This document shows positions 49,826 to 58,730 of a stretch of DNA of 64,000 bases, one piece after another. Origin of the DNA: Bradyrhizobium liaoningense. Its GTDB lineage: Bacteria; Pseudomonadota; Alphaproteobacteria; Rhizobiales; Xanthobacteraceae. The stretch is taken from the NCBI RefSeq assembly GCF_018130955.1, contig NZ_JAFCJM010000022.1:38388-102387 (forward strand). Direction: 5' to 3'. Each line of letters starts with the position of its first letter. Position 1 is the stretch's first letter. The notes under the pieces were generated by a model. It had not been told where the DNA came from. It did no database searches and saw only the letters and a list, made by a program, of their open reading frames with translations. The translations under genes and the position numbers were made by a program.

Positions 49826-50685
49826 CCGCGGCAAACCCGACCGCCGACGCGGCCGCGTTCTGCGCCGACCTCGTCCGCAGCCACGATTTTCCGCGCTATG
49901 CCTCGACGCTGTTCGTGCCCGCGACGGAGCGTCGTGCGCTGCTCGCGCTCTATGCCTTCAACGTCGAGATCGTGCGCGTCCGCGACCAGGTGACCCAGCC
50001 GTTGCCCGGCGAGATCCGGATGCAGTGGTGGACCGACATGCTGGCCGGCCATGCGCATGGCAGCGCGGAGGGCAATCCCGTCGCGGCCGAGCTCCTGCGC
50101 GCCATCCGCGACTACGATCTGCCGGTCGAACCGCTGTCGCGCCTGTGCGAGGAGCACCAGTTCGACCTCTACAACGATCCGATGCCGACGATTGCGGCGC
50201 TGGAGGGTTATTTGTCCGCAACCTCGTCGGCGCTGTTCGCGCAGGCGGCGCGAATCCTGGCGCAGCCGTCGGCTGAGGCCGAGCATCTGGCCCGGCATGC
50301 CGGCCTCGCGCAGGGCATGGTTCAGGTGCTGGCAAACCTGCCGCGCGATGCCGCGCACCGCCAATTGTTCGTGCCGCAACAGCTTCTCGACAGCCATGGC
50401 AGCGGCATGGAGGAGGTGTTCGCGGGCAATGACGCGCCGACGCTCCGGGCGGCCCTCGAAGCGCTCGGCGGCGAGGCGCGGCAACATCTGGCGACCGCAC
50501 AATCGCTGCTGGCCGAGGTGCCGCCTGCGGCGCGGCGCGGGTTCCTGCCGCTATCTCTGGTGCGTCGCGACCTCGCACGCCTGACCCGTGCCGACCGCAA
50601 TCCCTTCCTGCCGCAGCCCGCATCGCGGCTGGCAACCCTATGGACCCTGTGGCGCGCGTCACGGTCGCGTGAATTTACCAAATAG
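49822..50685 (+). CDS. Squalene/phytoene synthase-like protein lacking DxxxD motifs (NDUFAF6-like)
   Basis: The 287-residue protein has the isoprenoid synthase fold of phytoene/squalene synthases: DFPRYASTLFVPATERRALL, LYAFNVEIVRVRDQV, then FDLYNDPMPTIAALEGYLSA. The first aspartate motif, normally DDxxD, reads EIVRVRD, and the second motif is also degenerate, so catalysis is doubtful. Mitochondrial NDUFAF6, a complex I assembly factor, is a similar inactive relative. Tight coupling to the NDUFAF3 homologue strengthens that reading. The alternative is an active prenyl synthase of divergent type. Confidence 0.88.
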   Translation: MTAANPTADAAAFCADLVRSHDFPRYASTLFVPATERRALLALYAFNVEIVRVRDQVTQPLPGEIRMQWWTDMLAGHAHGSAEGNPVAAELLRAIRDYDLPVEPLSRLCEEHQFDLYNDPMPTIAALEGYLSATSSALFAQAARILAQPSAEAEHLARHAGLAQGMVQVLANLPRDAAHRQLFVPQQLLDSHGSGMEEVFAGNDAPTLRAALEALGGEARQHLATAQSLLAEVPPAARRGFLPLSLVRRDLARLTRADRNPFLPQPASRLATLWTLWRASRSREFTK

Positions 50686-50730
50686 CCGTCGTCATATCGC
50701 TCGCGACGGCCAAATGCTCTATGCTGTCCC

Positions 50731-51996
50731 ATGGCCGAAGCAACCCGAACCGTCACGTCAGAGACGCTAGCATCCTCAGTCGATCTGAGCGGCCTGCCGG
50801 TGACGCTTGCCGACCTCCATGCCGCGGCCGAGACCGTGCGCGGCGCCATCGTCGAGACGCCCTGCAGCTACAGCCGCACGCTCAGCAACATCTGTGGCTG
50901 CGACATCTGGCTCAAATTCGAGAACCTTCAGTTCACCTCGTCCTTCAAGGAGCGCGGGGCGCTCAACCGCCTGACCGCCCTGTCGGACGAGGAGCGCCGG
51001 CGTGGCGTGATCGCGATGTCCGCCGGAAACCACGCGCAGGGCGTCGCTTATCACGCGAAGCGCCTCGGCATTCCCGCAACCATCGTCATGCCGGTCGGCA
51101 CGCCGATGGTGAAGATCGAGAACACGCGGCATCACGGTGCCGAGGTGATCGTCACGGGCGCGACGCTGGAGGAGGCCGCGGAGTTCGCGCGTGAGCACGG
51201 GCAGGCGCGCGGCATGGTCTTCGTCCATCCTTATGACGATCCGCTTGTGATCGCGGGGCAGGGCACGGTTGCGCTCGAAATGTTGAAGGCGGTGCCGGAG
51301 CTGGACGAGCTCGTCGTTCCCATCGGCGGCGGCGGATTGATCAGCGGCATGGCGATTGCGGCGCGTTCGCTCAAGCCGTCGCTGCGGATCATGGGGGTGG
51401 AGGCCTGGCTCTATCCGTCGATGTACAACGCGATCCACGGCGGCAATCTGCCGGCGCGCGGCGACACGCTGGCCGAGGGCATTGCGGTCAAATCGCCCGG
51501 CAAGATCACGACCGAGATCGTGCGTCGCCTCGTCGACGACATCGCGCTCGTCAATGAAGCCGAGCTCGAGCGCGCGGTCGCGACCCTGATCTCGATCGAG
51601 AAGACCGTCGTGGAGGGCGCGGGCGCGGCCGGCCTTGCCGCGATCATGTCGGACCCGTCGCGTTTTGCCGGCCAAAAAATCGGCCTGGTGCTGAGCGGCG
51701 GCAATATCGACACGCGGCTGATCGCCTCGGTGTTGACCCGCGAGCTCGCGCGCGAGGGGCGGCTGACCCAGCTCTCGCTCGACATCCCCGACCGGCCCGG
51801 GCAACTGGCCGCGGTCGCGGCGCTGCTCGCCGAAGCCGGCGCCAACATCATCGAGGTCTCACATCAGCGGACCTTTTCCGACCTGCCGGCCAAGGCGACG
51901 CTGCTCCAGCTCGTCATCGAGACCCGCGATGCCGCGCATCTCGACGAGGTCATGGCCAAGCTCGGTGCCTCCGGATTGAGCGTGCGCTGCGCCTGA
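50731..51996 (+). CDS. ilvA: Threonine ammonia-lyase (threonine deaminase) with ACT domain
   Basis: The 421-residue PLP enzyme has the catalytic lysine K73 in TSSFKERGALNRL, the SAGNHAQGVAYHAKRLG phosphate/substrate loop and the glycine loop VPIGGGGLISGMA. A C-terminal ACT domain lies at about 340-420 (LDIPDRPGQLAAVAALLAEA). It converts threonine to 2-oxobutanoate and ammonia, feeding isoleucine synthesis with IlvD. The single short ACT domain resembles the tdcB-like/ACT form rather than the long biosynthetic IlvA, so a catabolic role is possible. Confidence 0.93.
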   Translation: MAEATRTVTSETLASSVDLSGLPVTLADLHAAAETVRGAIVETPCSYSRTLSNICGCDIWLKFENLQFTSSFKERGALNRLTALSDEERRRGVIAMSAGNHAQGVAYHAKRLGIPATIVMPVGTPMVKIENTRHHGAEVIVTGATLEEAAEFAREHGQARGMVFVHPYDDPLVIAGQGTVALEMLKAVPELDELVVPIGGGGLISGMAIAARSLKPSLRIMGVEAWLYPSMYNAIHGGNLPARGDTLAEGIAVKSPGKITTEIVRRLVDDIALVNEAELERAVATLISIEKTVVEGAGAAGLAAIMSDPSRFAGQKIGLVLSGGNIDTRLIASVLTRELAREGRLTQLSLDIPDRPGQLAAVAALLAEAGANIIEVSHQRTFSDLPAKATLLQLVIETRDAAHLDEVMAKLGASGLSVRCA

Positions 51997-52015
51997 GCAG
52001 CGCGGCCGCCCTGCC

Positions 52016-52588
52016 TCAGATGCAGAGGCTGAGCAGCTTGATGTGGCAGGTGCTGGCTTTGGGCTGGCTTGCGGGAGCGGCGTCGCGCTTCACGGCGACG
52101 AGCGGCTCCTTTTCCTTCTTGCGCTTGCCCGGCTTCGGCTCGTAGTCGCCGGCGATCACCATCGCCCAATAGGTGCGCTTGCCGCTTGCATTCCTTGCGC
52201 TCGCAATGCCGACGCGGGAGGCGTTGTGCAGGAGGAGATTCTTGCGGTGCCCGGAAGAGTCGATCCACTGGCCCAGCGTCTTCTCAAAGCTCTCGTAACC
52301 ATAGGCGATGTTCTCGGCAGCGCGACCCGCGCCGGCCGGTGCGACGCGCCGGTTGAACGGGCCGAGGGCATCGTGGCTGAGATCGTCCTTGGCGGCCATC
52401 GCACGGGCCTGATCCATGGCGATGCGGTCGAGTGCTGCATCGCGCACGACGCGGGGCTCGCCGTGCTTCTGGCGGAAGCTGGAAATCTGCTCGGCCGGCG
52501 ATTCCGCGGCCACTGCAGGCGCGGCGGCCAGCAGAAGGCCTGCCATCACCATGCCAACCGCGCGACGTGTCATCCCCCAGTTGCCCAT
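52016..52588 (-). CDS. CAP-domain secreted protein (SCP/PR-1 family)
   Basis: The protein has 190 residues from ATG 52588 (ATG 52573 is an alternative), with a signal peptide (RRAVGMVMAGLLLAAAPAVA). The CAP domain starts AEQISSFRQKHGEPRVVRDA and has the pocket histidine in KDDLSHDALGPFN, then AENIAYGYESFEKTLGQWID, the second histidine in SSGHRKNLLLHNASRVG and YWAMVIAGD. The tail is Lys/Pro-rich and has two cysteines. CAP proteins bind lipids, sterols or peptides outside the cell; the bacterial role is mostly unknown. Confidence 0.92.
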   Translation of the reverse strand: MGNWGMTRRAVGMVMAGLLLAAAPAVAAESPAEQISSFRQKHGEPRVVRDAALDRIAMDQARAMAAKDDLSHDALGPFNRRVAPAGAGRAAENIAYGYESFEKTLGQWIDSSGHRKNLLLHNASRVGIASARNASGKRTYWAMVIAGDYEPKPGKRKKEKEPLVAVKRDAAPASQPKASTCHIKLLSLCI

Positions 52589-52655
52589 TGTCCACCGTGA
52601 TGCTCGGCCCCTTCTCCACCGGCAATGTGGAGGCTTCAAGGCGCGGGCCCGCGCC

Positions 52656-53750
52656 CTAGCTAGCCGGCAGGTCAGCCTCGAAATTGAAGCGGTCGCGCAA
52701 ATTCTTGCGCTGCTCGAGGATGTCCTTGAGGAATGCGCGGTCCTGGTCGCTTGTCATCATCGGCTCGATCAGGTCGAGCTGGTTCATCGCGACCAGTTGC
52801 AAGATCTCCGTGCGCGGCTTGCCGGCGGCATCGCGCGGCAAGGCGTGCACCACCTGGATGTGCTCCGGCGGCTTTGGTCCCTTGGCCGCGGTGAGCTGAT
52901 CGCGGAGCTGGGTCTCCAGCGCGGCTTGATCGGCTTCGACAAAGGCGTAGAGCCCGACGCCGGAACGGCGGTCGGCGAAGGCCACGATGGCGGTGTCGCG
53001 CACGGCCGGGTTCTTGCGGATGAGGTCGATCAGCACCGGCGCGTCGTTGACGAGCCTCCGGCCGCCGCCCTCGCGGTCGGTGAAGTTGAACAGCCCTCGG
53101 GTGATGGCGCGATAGACCTTCTTGCCGGTGGCGAGCCAGAGACTCGCGGCGAAGGATTTCTTCGCCAGGATCTTTCGCTCGCGCGGCGTCAGCGCTTCGG
53201 GCGCGTAGGATCGCTTGTGCTTAAGCAGATGCCGGAGGTCTTCATAGGCCAGGATGCGATAGAGCCGGCCGCGCCGCGCAAAGCAGGCCGCGAGCTGGAA
53301 ATCGGTGACATAGGCCCGGCCGTCGCGCCCCACCAGCCAGTTCTGCTCCTTGGCGAGATCGTTGTGGCAGATGCCGGCGCGCCGCAGGCGGCGCAGCGCA
53401 TCCTTGGCCGAACGGAAATAGGCGAGGTTGCCGTGCGGTTTCGCCAGGTGCAGCGCCACGCCGTCGACGAAGCCGCGCACCAGCGCGCGCCGGCCGGCCC
53501 AGAGTAGCTCGGGGCCGATATTGAGGCCCTTGGCGAGCGCCAGCGCATGCTTCTCGCGCGCGAACAGATGGCGGGCGAGCAGGAACGACCACCACGGCAC
53601 TTCGTCCAGCCGACGCAGCACCGCGTCGACCTCGCCGCTCTCGGAGCGGAAGCGTCCGCGCTCGACGGTCGAGAACACGTCGCGCTTGAGCAGCACGCCC
53701 TCGGTCCAGCGCGCCGTGAGCACGGCGCTGTCGTCGTTCGGAAGGCTCAT
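52656..53750 (-). CDS. Kinase-like domain fused to AMP-binding enzyme C-terminal subdomain
   Basis: The protein has 364 residues from ATG 53750. The N-terminal two-thirds look like a small Kdo-kinase/RIO-like protein kinase fold, with a catalytic loop CHNDLAKEQNWLV and a metal motif TDFQLA (DFQ instead of DFG). No glycine loop or clear VAIK lysine is seen. Residues of about 225-335 match the C-terminal subdomain of ANL adenylating enzymes: NPAVRDTAIVAFADRRSG, then AFVEADQAALETQLRDQL and VVHALPRDAAGKPRTEIL, with the A10-type lysine. The large ANL N-domain is missing. It follows trmFO by 7 bases. I do not know a described protein with this order. Confidence 0.85.
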   Translation of the reverse strand: MSLPNDDSAVLTARWTEGVLLKRDVFSTVERGRFRSESGEVDAVLRRLDEVPWWSFLLARHLFAREKHALALAKGLNIGPELLWAGRRALVRGFVDGVALHLAKPHGNLAYFRSAKDALRRLRRAGICHNDLAKEQNWLVGRDGRAYVTDFQLAACFARRGRLYRILAYEDLRHLLKHKRSYAPEALTPRERKILAKKSFAASLWLATGKKVYRAITRGLFNFTDREGGGRRLVNDAPVLIDLIRKNPAVRDTAIVAFADRRSGVGLYAFVEADQAALETQLRDQLTAAKGPKPPEHIQVVHALPRDAAGKPRTEILQLVAMNQLDLIEPMMTSDQDRAFLKDILEQRKNLRDRFNFEADLPAS

Positions 53751-53757
53751 GAATGGC

Positions 53758-55197
53758 TCACGCCGCCGCAGCAATGCGTAAATTGTCGGCGATCCAGCGA
53801 TCGAGATCGGCGAGCGCGCGGGCGCTCATCGCCTGCTTCTTGGCGACCGTCTTCTCGTTGCCGCGCAGCCGCGTGCCGTCGGGCTTCTTGGTCGGGACGC
53901 TCGCAAGCGGCGGGAACAGGCCGAAATTGATGTTCATCGGCTGGAACGAGCGCGTGCCCGGCTCGATGGTCTCGATATGGCCGCCGGTGATGTGGCCGAG
54001 CAGCGAGCCGAGCGCCGTCGTCGCCGGCGGGGACGCGAGCGTCTCGCCATGGGCGTCCGCCGCCGCATAGAGGCCGGCCATGAGGCCGACGCTGGCGGAC
54101 TCCACATAGCCCTCGCAGCCCGTCATCTGGCCGGCGAAGCGCAGGCGCGGCTCGGCGCGCAGGCGGAGCTGCCCGTCGAGCAGTTTTGGCGAGTTGAGGA
54201 AGGTGTTGCGGTGCAGGCCGCCGAGGCGGGCGAATTCCGCATTCTGAAGGCCCGGAATGGTGCGGAAGATCCGCTGCTGATCGCCGTATTTCAGCTTCGT
54301 CTGGAAGCCGACGATGTTGTAGAGCGTGCCGAGCTTGTTGTCCTGGCGGAGCTGCACGATCGCGTAGGGCTTTGTCGTGGGATCGTGCGGGTTGGTGAGC
54401 CCGACCGGCTTCATCGGTCCGTGGCGCAACGTCTCCGGACCGCGCTCCGCCATCACCTCGATCGGCAGGCAGCCGTCGAAATAGGGCGTGTTCGTCTCCC
54501 ACTCCTTGAACTCGGTCTTGTCGCCGGCGATCAGCGCGGCGACAAACGTCTCGTACTGCTCCTTCGTCATCGGGCAGTTGAGATAGTCGGCGCCGTTGCC
54601 GCCGGGGCCGACCTTGTCGTAGCGCGACTGGAACCAGGCGACCGACATGTCGATGGACTCGCGATGCACGATGGGGGCGATCGCGTCGAAGAAAGCCAGC
54701 GCATTCTCGTCGGTCAGCGCGCGGATTGCGTCGGCGAGCGGCGCCGAGGTGAGGGGGCCAGTCGCGACGATGACGTTGCCCCATTCGGCCGGCGGCAGGC
54801 CTGCAATTTCGCCGCGAGCGATCTCGATCAGGGGATGCTCGCTAAGCGCCTTGGTGACGGCGGCGGAAAAGCCCTCGCGGTCGACCGCCAGCGCCCCGCC
54901 GGCGGGCACCTGGTTGGCATCGGCCGCGCGCATGATTAGCGAGCCCAGGCGGCGCATCTCGGCGTGCAGCAGCCCGACGGCGTTGTTGGCGGCATCGTCG
55001 GAGCGGAAGGAGTTGGAACAGACGAGCTCGGCGAGCCCCTCGGTGCGGTGGGCCTCGGTCATGCGGCTCGGCCGCATCTCGTGCAGCACCACGGGGATGC
55101 CGGCCTTGGCGACCTGCCAAGCGGCCTCGGAGCCGGCAAGGCCGGCGCCAACGATATGGACGGTTTGGGACTTGGTATCGGACTTGGGACCTGTCAT
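53758..55197 (-). CDS. trmFO: Folate-dependent tRNA (uracil-5-)-methyltransferase TrmFO
   Basis: The 479-residue FAD protein has the dinucleotide fold VHIVGAGLAGSEAAWQVAKAG, VLHEMRPSRMTEAHRTEGLA, ELVCSNSFRSDDAANNAVGL and AGQMTGCEGYVESASVGLMAG. It uses methylene-tetrahydrofolate and FADH2 to make ribothymidine-54 in tRNA. ATG 55197 is the natural start (MTGPKSDTKSQTVHIVGAG). It is followed 7 bases later by the kinase/AMP_C fusion gene, so they are probably co-transcribed. Confidence 0.96.
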   Translation of the reverse strand: MTGPKSDTKSQTVHIVGAGLAGSEAAWQVAKAGIPVVLHEMRPSRMTEAHRTEGLAELVCSNSFRSDDAANNAVGLLHAEMRRLGSLIMRAADANQVPAGGALAVDREGFSAAVTKALSEHPLIEIARGEIAGLPPAEWGNVIVATGPLTSAPLADAIRALTDENALAFFDAIAPIVHRESIDMSVAWFQSRYDKVGPGGNGADYLNCPMTKEQYETFVAALIAGDKTEFKEWETNTPYFDGCLPIEVMAERGPETLRHGPMKPVGLTNPHDPTTKPYAIVQLRQDNKLGTLYNIVGFQTKLKYGDQQRIFRTIPGLQNAEFARLGGLHRNTFLNSPKLLDGQLRLRAEPRLRFAGQMTGCEGYVESASVGLMAGLYAAADAHGETLASPPATTALGSLLGHITGGHIETIEPGTRSFQPMNINFGLFPPLASVPTKKPDGTRLRGNEKTVAKKQAMSARALADLDRWIADNLRIAAAA

Positions 55198-55271
55198 GGG
55201 CGCGACAGGTAGCGCTTTTCGAAGGCAAGTGGAATCGCGGAGATGGCGTTCCCAACCACTGGATACGACAA

Positions 55272-55290
55272 CGCCCGCACGAGGCGGGCG
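55272..55290 (-). terminator. Terminator hairpin after DUF1127 gene
   Basis: CGCCCGC and GCGGGCG form a 7-bp stem with a short CACGA loop, 35 bases past the DUF1127 stop on the minus strand. No clear T-run follows. Confidence 0.5.
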
Positions 55291-55324
55291 CTATCGGCTT
55301 GGTCCGGTCGGACGAGCTTTTGGC

Positions 55325-55477
55325 TCAGCCCTGGTATTGGCCGGCTGCAACACGCGGAATGTCCGAGCGATCGAGGCCGATATCGGCCAGCTCGCGATCG
55401 CTGAGCTGCGAGAGTTCAGCAACATTGCGCTGATAGTCCCGGAACGCGTGGATCATGCGGATGAGCGAGAGCAACAT
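55325..55477 (-). CDS. DUF1127 mini-protein (50 residues)
   Basis: Translating the minus strand from ATG 55477 gives MLLSLIRMIHAFRDYQRNVA, then ELSQLSDRELADIGLDRSDI and PRVAAGQYQG, stopping at 55325. AGGAGA lies 6 bases upstream. The LSQLSDRELADIGLDRSDI stretch is the DUF1127 (YjiS) signature. In Agrobacterium and Rhodobacter such small Arg-rich proteins bind RNA and influence phosphate, carbon or small-RNA turnover. Function here is unknown. Confidence 0.92.
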   Translation of the reverse strand: MLLSLIRMIHAFRDYQRNVAELSQLSDRELADIGLDRSDIPRVAAGQYQG

Positions 55478-56172
55478 GGTAGTCTCCTGTAGTTCGATTC
55501 AGCCTTTGATGGCGGCCTCATCGTTGAAATGAATATAGGTGGATGTGCTGCACTGCGGAAGTTCCGATGTTGCGATGCAGCTAAGCGATAAACGCATGAC
55601 GATGGTAAGAAACGATTAACCTCTCGGCACACCCACCCAAGGGATGTGCGGGCCTCTCCCGAGGCAGTAATAAAATCTCGAATAATCACAGGTTTATGAT
55701 AGATTCAGTTGGTCCCATCTCTTGCAGAAAATAGGACGCATTCCGTGGCCGGCAAGGTTTTCGAATAGCGCCTAATCCCAAGTTTTCCATGCACGATTCG
55801 CATGCAACTCACCGTCGAATAAGTGAATAATTATTCATTTCAAGAGAGCGGCCGCGACTTTGTGGAGAGCGCCGACTCCCATCCGATTCCGCCGCTTCAC
55901 GGCCCGTCCGGTATCCCGGCACGCCCGGCAGGAGCAGGGGCTCCGGACTCTGATGGGCGCTAGCACGCCGAGCGTGCACCGGGGTCTGATTACAAGCTTG
56001 TAATGAAAATCAGAAATTCTGCATGCGTCCCTGCGGGACACGCAACATCACGTAGTTCTCGCGGGGAATTCATTCTCACATGTTACGGCGAGTAGCGGAC
56101 AATCCTGGCGCAGAGTCCGGCAATGGAGTCGGTGCTGTCCAAGAAGAGAACGAAGAACAGAAGGAAAGTAAC
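55478..56172. other. Long gene-poor intergenic region
   Basis: About 695 bases between the DUF1127 gene and the 56173 gene. The stretch 55660-55860 is markedly AT-richer than its surroundings (for example AATAAAATCTCGAATAATCA), and 55860-56060 returns to high GC. No frame in either strand shows a recognisable protein. It could hold a small RNA or promoters for the divergent genes, but I see no specific signal. Confidence 0.5.
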
Positions 56173-56439
56173 ATGATGAAGACGTTACTCGGGGTTATGG
56201 CAATCGCAGCCGTTACGTTCGCTGTCGCGCCGGCGCAGGCCGCCAAGCATGCGGTGGGCGGTTGCAGCGGCGCCAATCTGGAAAAGACCGAGACGGCGAT
56301 CGAGAACATGCCCGACGGTGACAGCAAGATGGTCGCGAACAAGGAAATCACGGCCGCGCAGGACGCTTTGCTCAACGGCAAGATGGGCGTCTGCGGTGCG
56401 CATCTGAACAAGGCGATGCAGGCCACGATGGGCAAATAA
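56173..56439 (+). CDS. Small periplasmic hypothetical protein
   Basis: The protein has 88 residues from ATG 56173 (AAGGAAAG 6 bases upstream); ATG 56176 is equally possible. The signal peptide (MMKTLLGVMAIAAVTFAVAP) is cleaved after QAA. The mature part (about 62 residues) has two cysteines (VGGCSGANLEKTETAIENM and MGVCGAHLNKAMQATM) that may form one disulphide linking two helices. It is followed by a strong terminator, so it is a separate transcription unit. I recognise no named family. Confidence 0.82.
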   Translation: MMKTLLGVMAIAAVTFAVAPAQAAKHAVGGCSGANLEKTETAIENMPDGDSKMVANKEITAAQDALLNGKMGVCGAHLNKAMQATMGK

Positions 56440-56463
56440 GCGGAGAGGCAAACGCTATAGGGA

Positions 56464-56504
56464 GGGCCGGTCGCAGCTCCTGCGATCGGCCCAACGCTTT
56501 TTTT
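56464..56504 (+). terminator. Rho-independent terminator after the 56173 gene
   Basis: GGGCCGGTCGCA, loop GCTCC, TGCGATCGGCCC (one bulge), followed within 4 bases by a run of seven T. Confidence 0.8.
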
Positions 56505-56510
56505 AGGGGG

Positions 56511-57327
56511 CCCGCGACAGCTGGGTCGCAAAATTGGCGACCGTCTTGGCGTAGACCTCGCTCTTGTTCCACTGCTGAAGCACCGTGAAGTTGGGACCGC
56601 CGGGCTCCCAGTCCTTGCCGCGCTGCCAGCCATAGTTCGCGAGATAATTGGCGGTTGACGCCAGCACGTCGGGGGCGCTGTGCAGGAGATCGCGCCGGCC
56701 GTTGTTGTCGAAGTCGACGGCGTATTTCATCCAGGACGACGGCATGAACTGGGTCTGGCCGAGCTCGCCGGCCCAGGCGCCTTTCATCTCGCTAGGGGCG
56801 AGATCTCCGCGCTGGACGATGCGCAGCGCGTCCATCAGCTCGCCGCGAAACTGCTCGGCACGCCGGCAGTCGTAGGCGAGTGTCGCCAGCGAGCGTATGG
56901 TCTGAAACTTTCCGGTGTTGACGCCGAAATCGGTCTCCAGTCCCCAGATGGCGACGATCACTTCGCCGGGCACGCCATAGGTCTGTTCGATGCGCGACAG
57001 CACCGAGCCGTATTGCTTCATCATGTTGGAGCCGCGCGTCATCCGCGGCGGCACCATGCGGCCGGAAAACTCCTCAAAGCTCTGGCTGAAAACCTTTTGC
57101 GAGCGGTCACGCTGCAGCACCGACTGGTCAAGCGTCACGCCGGCAAGACCTGCCATGATCGCCTGCTGCGAGATGCCCTTGGCGGCGGCCTCGGTCTTGA
57201 AGTCGGCGAGCCAGGCATCGAAATTGCCCGACCCGCATGCGGTTGCGGCGAGCGTTGGCCCGGCGAAGGCTATCGAGACGGTGAGACTGAGGGCTGCGAG
57301 CGAAAGACGATGAAACGTCGGGGTCAT
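56511..57327 (-). CDS. MltB-type lytic murein transglycosylase
   Basis: The minus-strand frame runs from ATG 57327 to a stop at 56503-56513, about 272 residues. The signal peptide is FHRLSLAALSLTVSIAFAGP. The catalytic glutamate lies in VAIWGLETDFGVNTG, and further MltB landmarks are GELGQTQFMPSSWMKYAVD, the FDNNGRRDLLHSAPDVLAST segment and ANYLANYGWQRGKDW. It lacks the lipobox of E. coli MltB, so it is a soluble periplasmic enzyme of the SLT_2 family. It cleaves peptidoglycan glycan strands; NagZ in this window handles the products. Confidence 0.92.
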
Positions 57328-57504
57328 TCGAAAGAATCGATTTCCTGAAAGTGATATGACCGGCCGCAGCCATCTTGGGAGCAACCGCGGCTAAAACAAG
57401 GCCCGTGAGCCGGTGGAACCTGCCCGAAACACGGGCAGGGTTAAGGATTGATGTGGGACGCTTCCGCCGGTCGACAAGCGGCCGGCGGAGCACCATGACG
57501 TGAC

Positions 57505-58413
57505 CTACTCTCCGGTGCGATTCCGCCAGGGGAACAGATTGGCCGGGAAGTCGGCCGCCGGCTTGCGCGGACGATGCGGCGGAGGCGGCACCGGCCGGGC
57601 ATTCGGATCCGACACGATCACCTTGCGATAGAGATGCCAGGTGGCGTGACCGAGCAAAGGAATGACAACCGCGAGGCCCAGGAAGGCGGGCAGGGTTCCG
57701 AGCGCGAGCAGCACCGCGACGATCAGGCCCCAGGCCGCCATCGGTACCGGATTCTTCGCGACCGCCCGGAGCGAGGTGACCATGGCTTCGCCGGCGCTGG
57801 CATGGCGGTCGAGCATCAACGGGAACGAGACGACGCTGATGCAGAGCGCCGCGAGCGCGAACAGGAAGCCTGCACCGCAGCCGACGATGATCAGCCACCA
57901 GCCTTGCTGCGTCGTCAGCACGCGCGTGATGAAATCGCCAATGCCGGTGACGCCTTCATAACCGAATGCCGCGATATAGATCGCTTGCGCGGTAGCGACC
58001 CAGGTCACGAACAGGGCGAGCAGCAGCGTGCCCAGCCCAAGCATGGCCCCGAAAGAGGGCGAACGCAGCACCTCCAGGGCATCCCAGGCGCTCGCTTCCT
58101 CGTAGCGTTCGCGGCGGCTGCTGAGCTCATATAGTCCGAGCGCGGCAAACGGTCCGATCAGCGCGAATCCGGCGGCGAGCGGGAACAGCAGCGGGATCAC
58201 CGAATAGCCCATCGCGACGCGCGCGATGACGAGGCCCAGCACCGGATAGATCACGCACAGGATGACGGCGTGGCTCGGCACCGCCTTGAAATCCTCCCAG
58301 CCGCGCTTCAGCGCGTCGTGGAGGTCCGAGAGTTGGATGGTCCGGATGGTTGGTCCAGCCGCTTCAGTGGACTGGGCCATGCCGGGGACATTGCCCTGGT
58401 AGAGTGTCGCCAT
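57505..58413 (-). CDS. DUF2189 membrane protein
   Basis: From ATG 58413 (AGGGAGC upstream on the minus strand) the 302-residue protein has the DUF2189 hallmark RTIQLSDLHDALKRGWEDFK. About six transmembrane helices follow (for example LCVIYPVLGLVIARVAMGYS and LGTLLLALFVTWVATAQAIYI), and a Pro-rich cytosolic tail closes it (RPVPPPPHRPRKPAADFP). Family function is unknown, although members occur near respiratory and cytochrome oxidase genes in alphaproteobacteria. It is divergent from the DUF3597 gene. Confidence 0.9.
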   Translation of the reverse strand: MATLYQGNVPGMAQSTEAAGPTIRTIQLSDLHDALKRGWEDFKAVPSHAVILCVIYPVLGLVIARVAMGYSVIPLLFPLAAGFALIGPFAALGLYELSSRRERYEEASAWDALEVLRSPSFGAMLGLGTLLLALFVTWVATAQAIYIAAFGYEGVTGIGDFITRVLTTQQGWWLIIVGCGAGFLFALAALCISVVSFPLMLDRHASAGEAMVTSLRAVAKNPVPMAAWGLIVAVLLALGTLPAFLGLAVVIPLLGHATWHLYRKVIVSDPNARPVPPPPHRPRKPAADFPANLFPWRNRTGE

Positions 58414-58730
58414 GGTCGCTAGCTCCCTTGCCGCGCAGCCGCATCTGCGCCGACAAACGGCGCAAGCGGCCGCATTTCCTAGACAATTGCGATCCAGACC
58501 AGACGCGAATTCCAGACGGGATCGCGGACTGAGACTCAACGGTACTCCCAATTCGGAGGGCTGTCCTGCACTGTTGGGTGAATATTGTTGCCGCAGCGCA
58601 ACCTCGTCATTTCGTCGTCATTTCGCCGCAGATAAGCTCATGCTGTGCAACGCGTCGTGTGTCTGCGCAAGAATCAGGTCTATTGAGTGCCACTCAGGCC
58701 CTTCCTTCGGATCCTTTTTGGGGAGCAACT
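58414..58730. other. Divergent intergenic region, DUF2189 / DUF3597
   Basis: These 317 bases hold no gene that I can support. A short tandem-like stretch (TCGTCATTTCGTCGTCATTT, about 58605-58624) is present. Promoters for both genes are expected here. Confidence 0.4.

Noticed and set aside
55453..55689. Possible 78-residue minus-strand gene
   Set aside because: It overlaps the well-supported DUF1127 gene in another frame and shows no protein-like pattern.
58605..58632. Tandem TCGTCATTTCG repeats as an operator
   Set aside because: Two short imperfect copies only; too little to claim a site.
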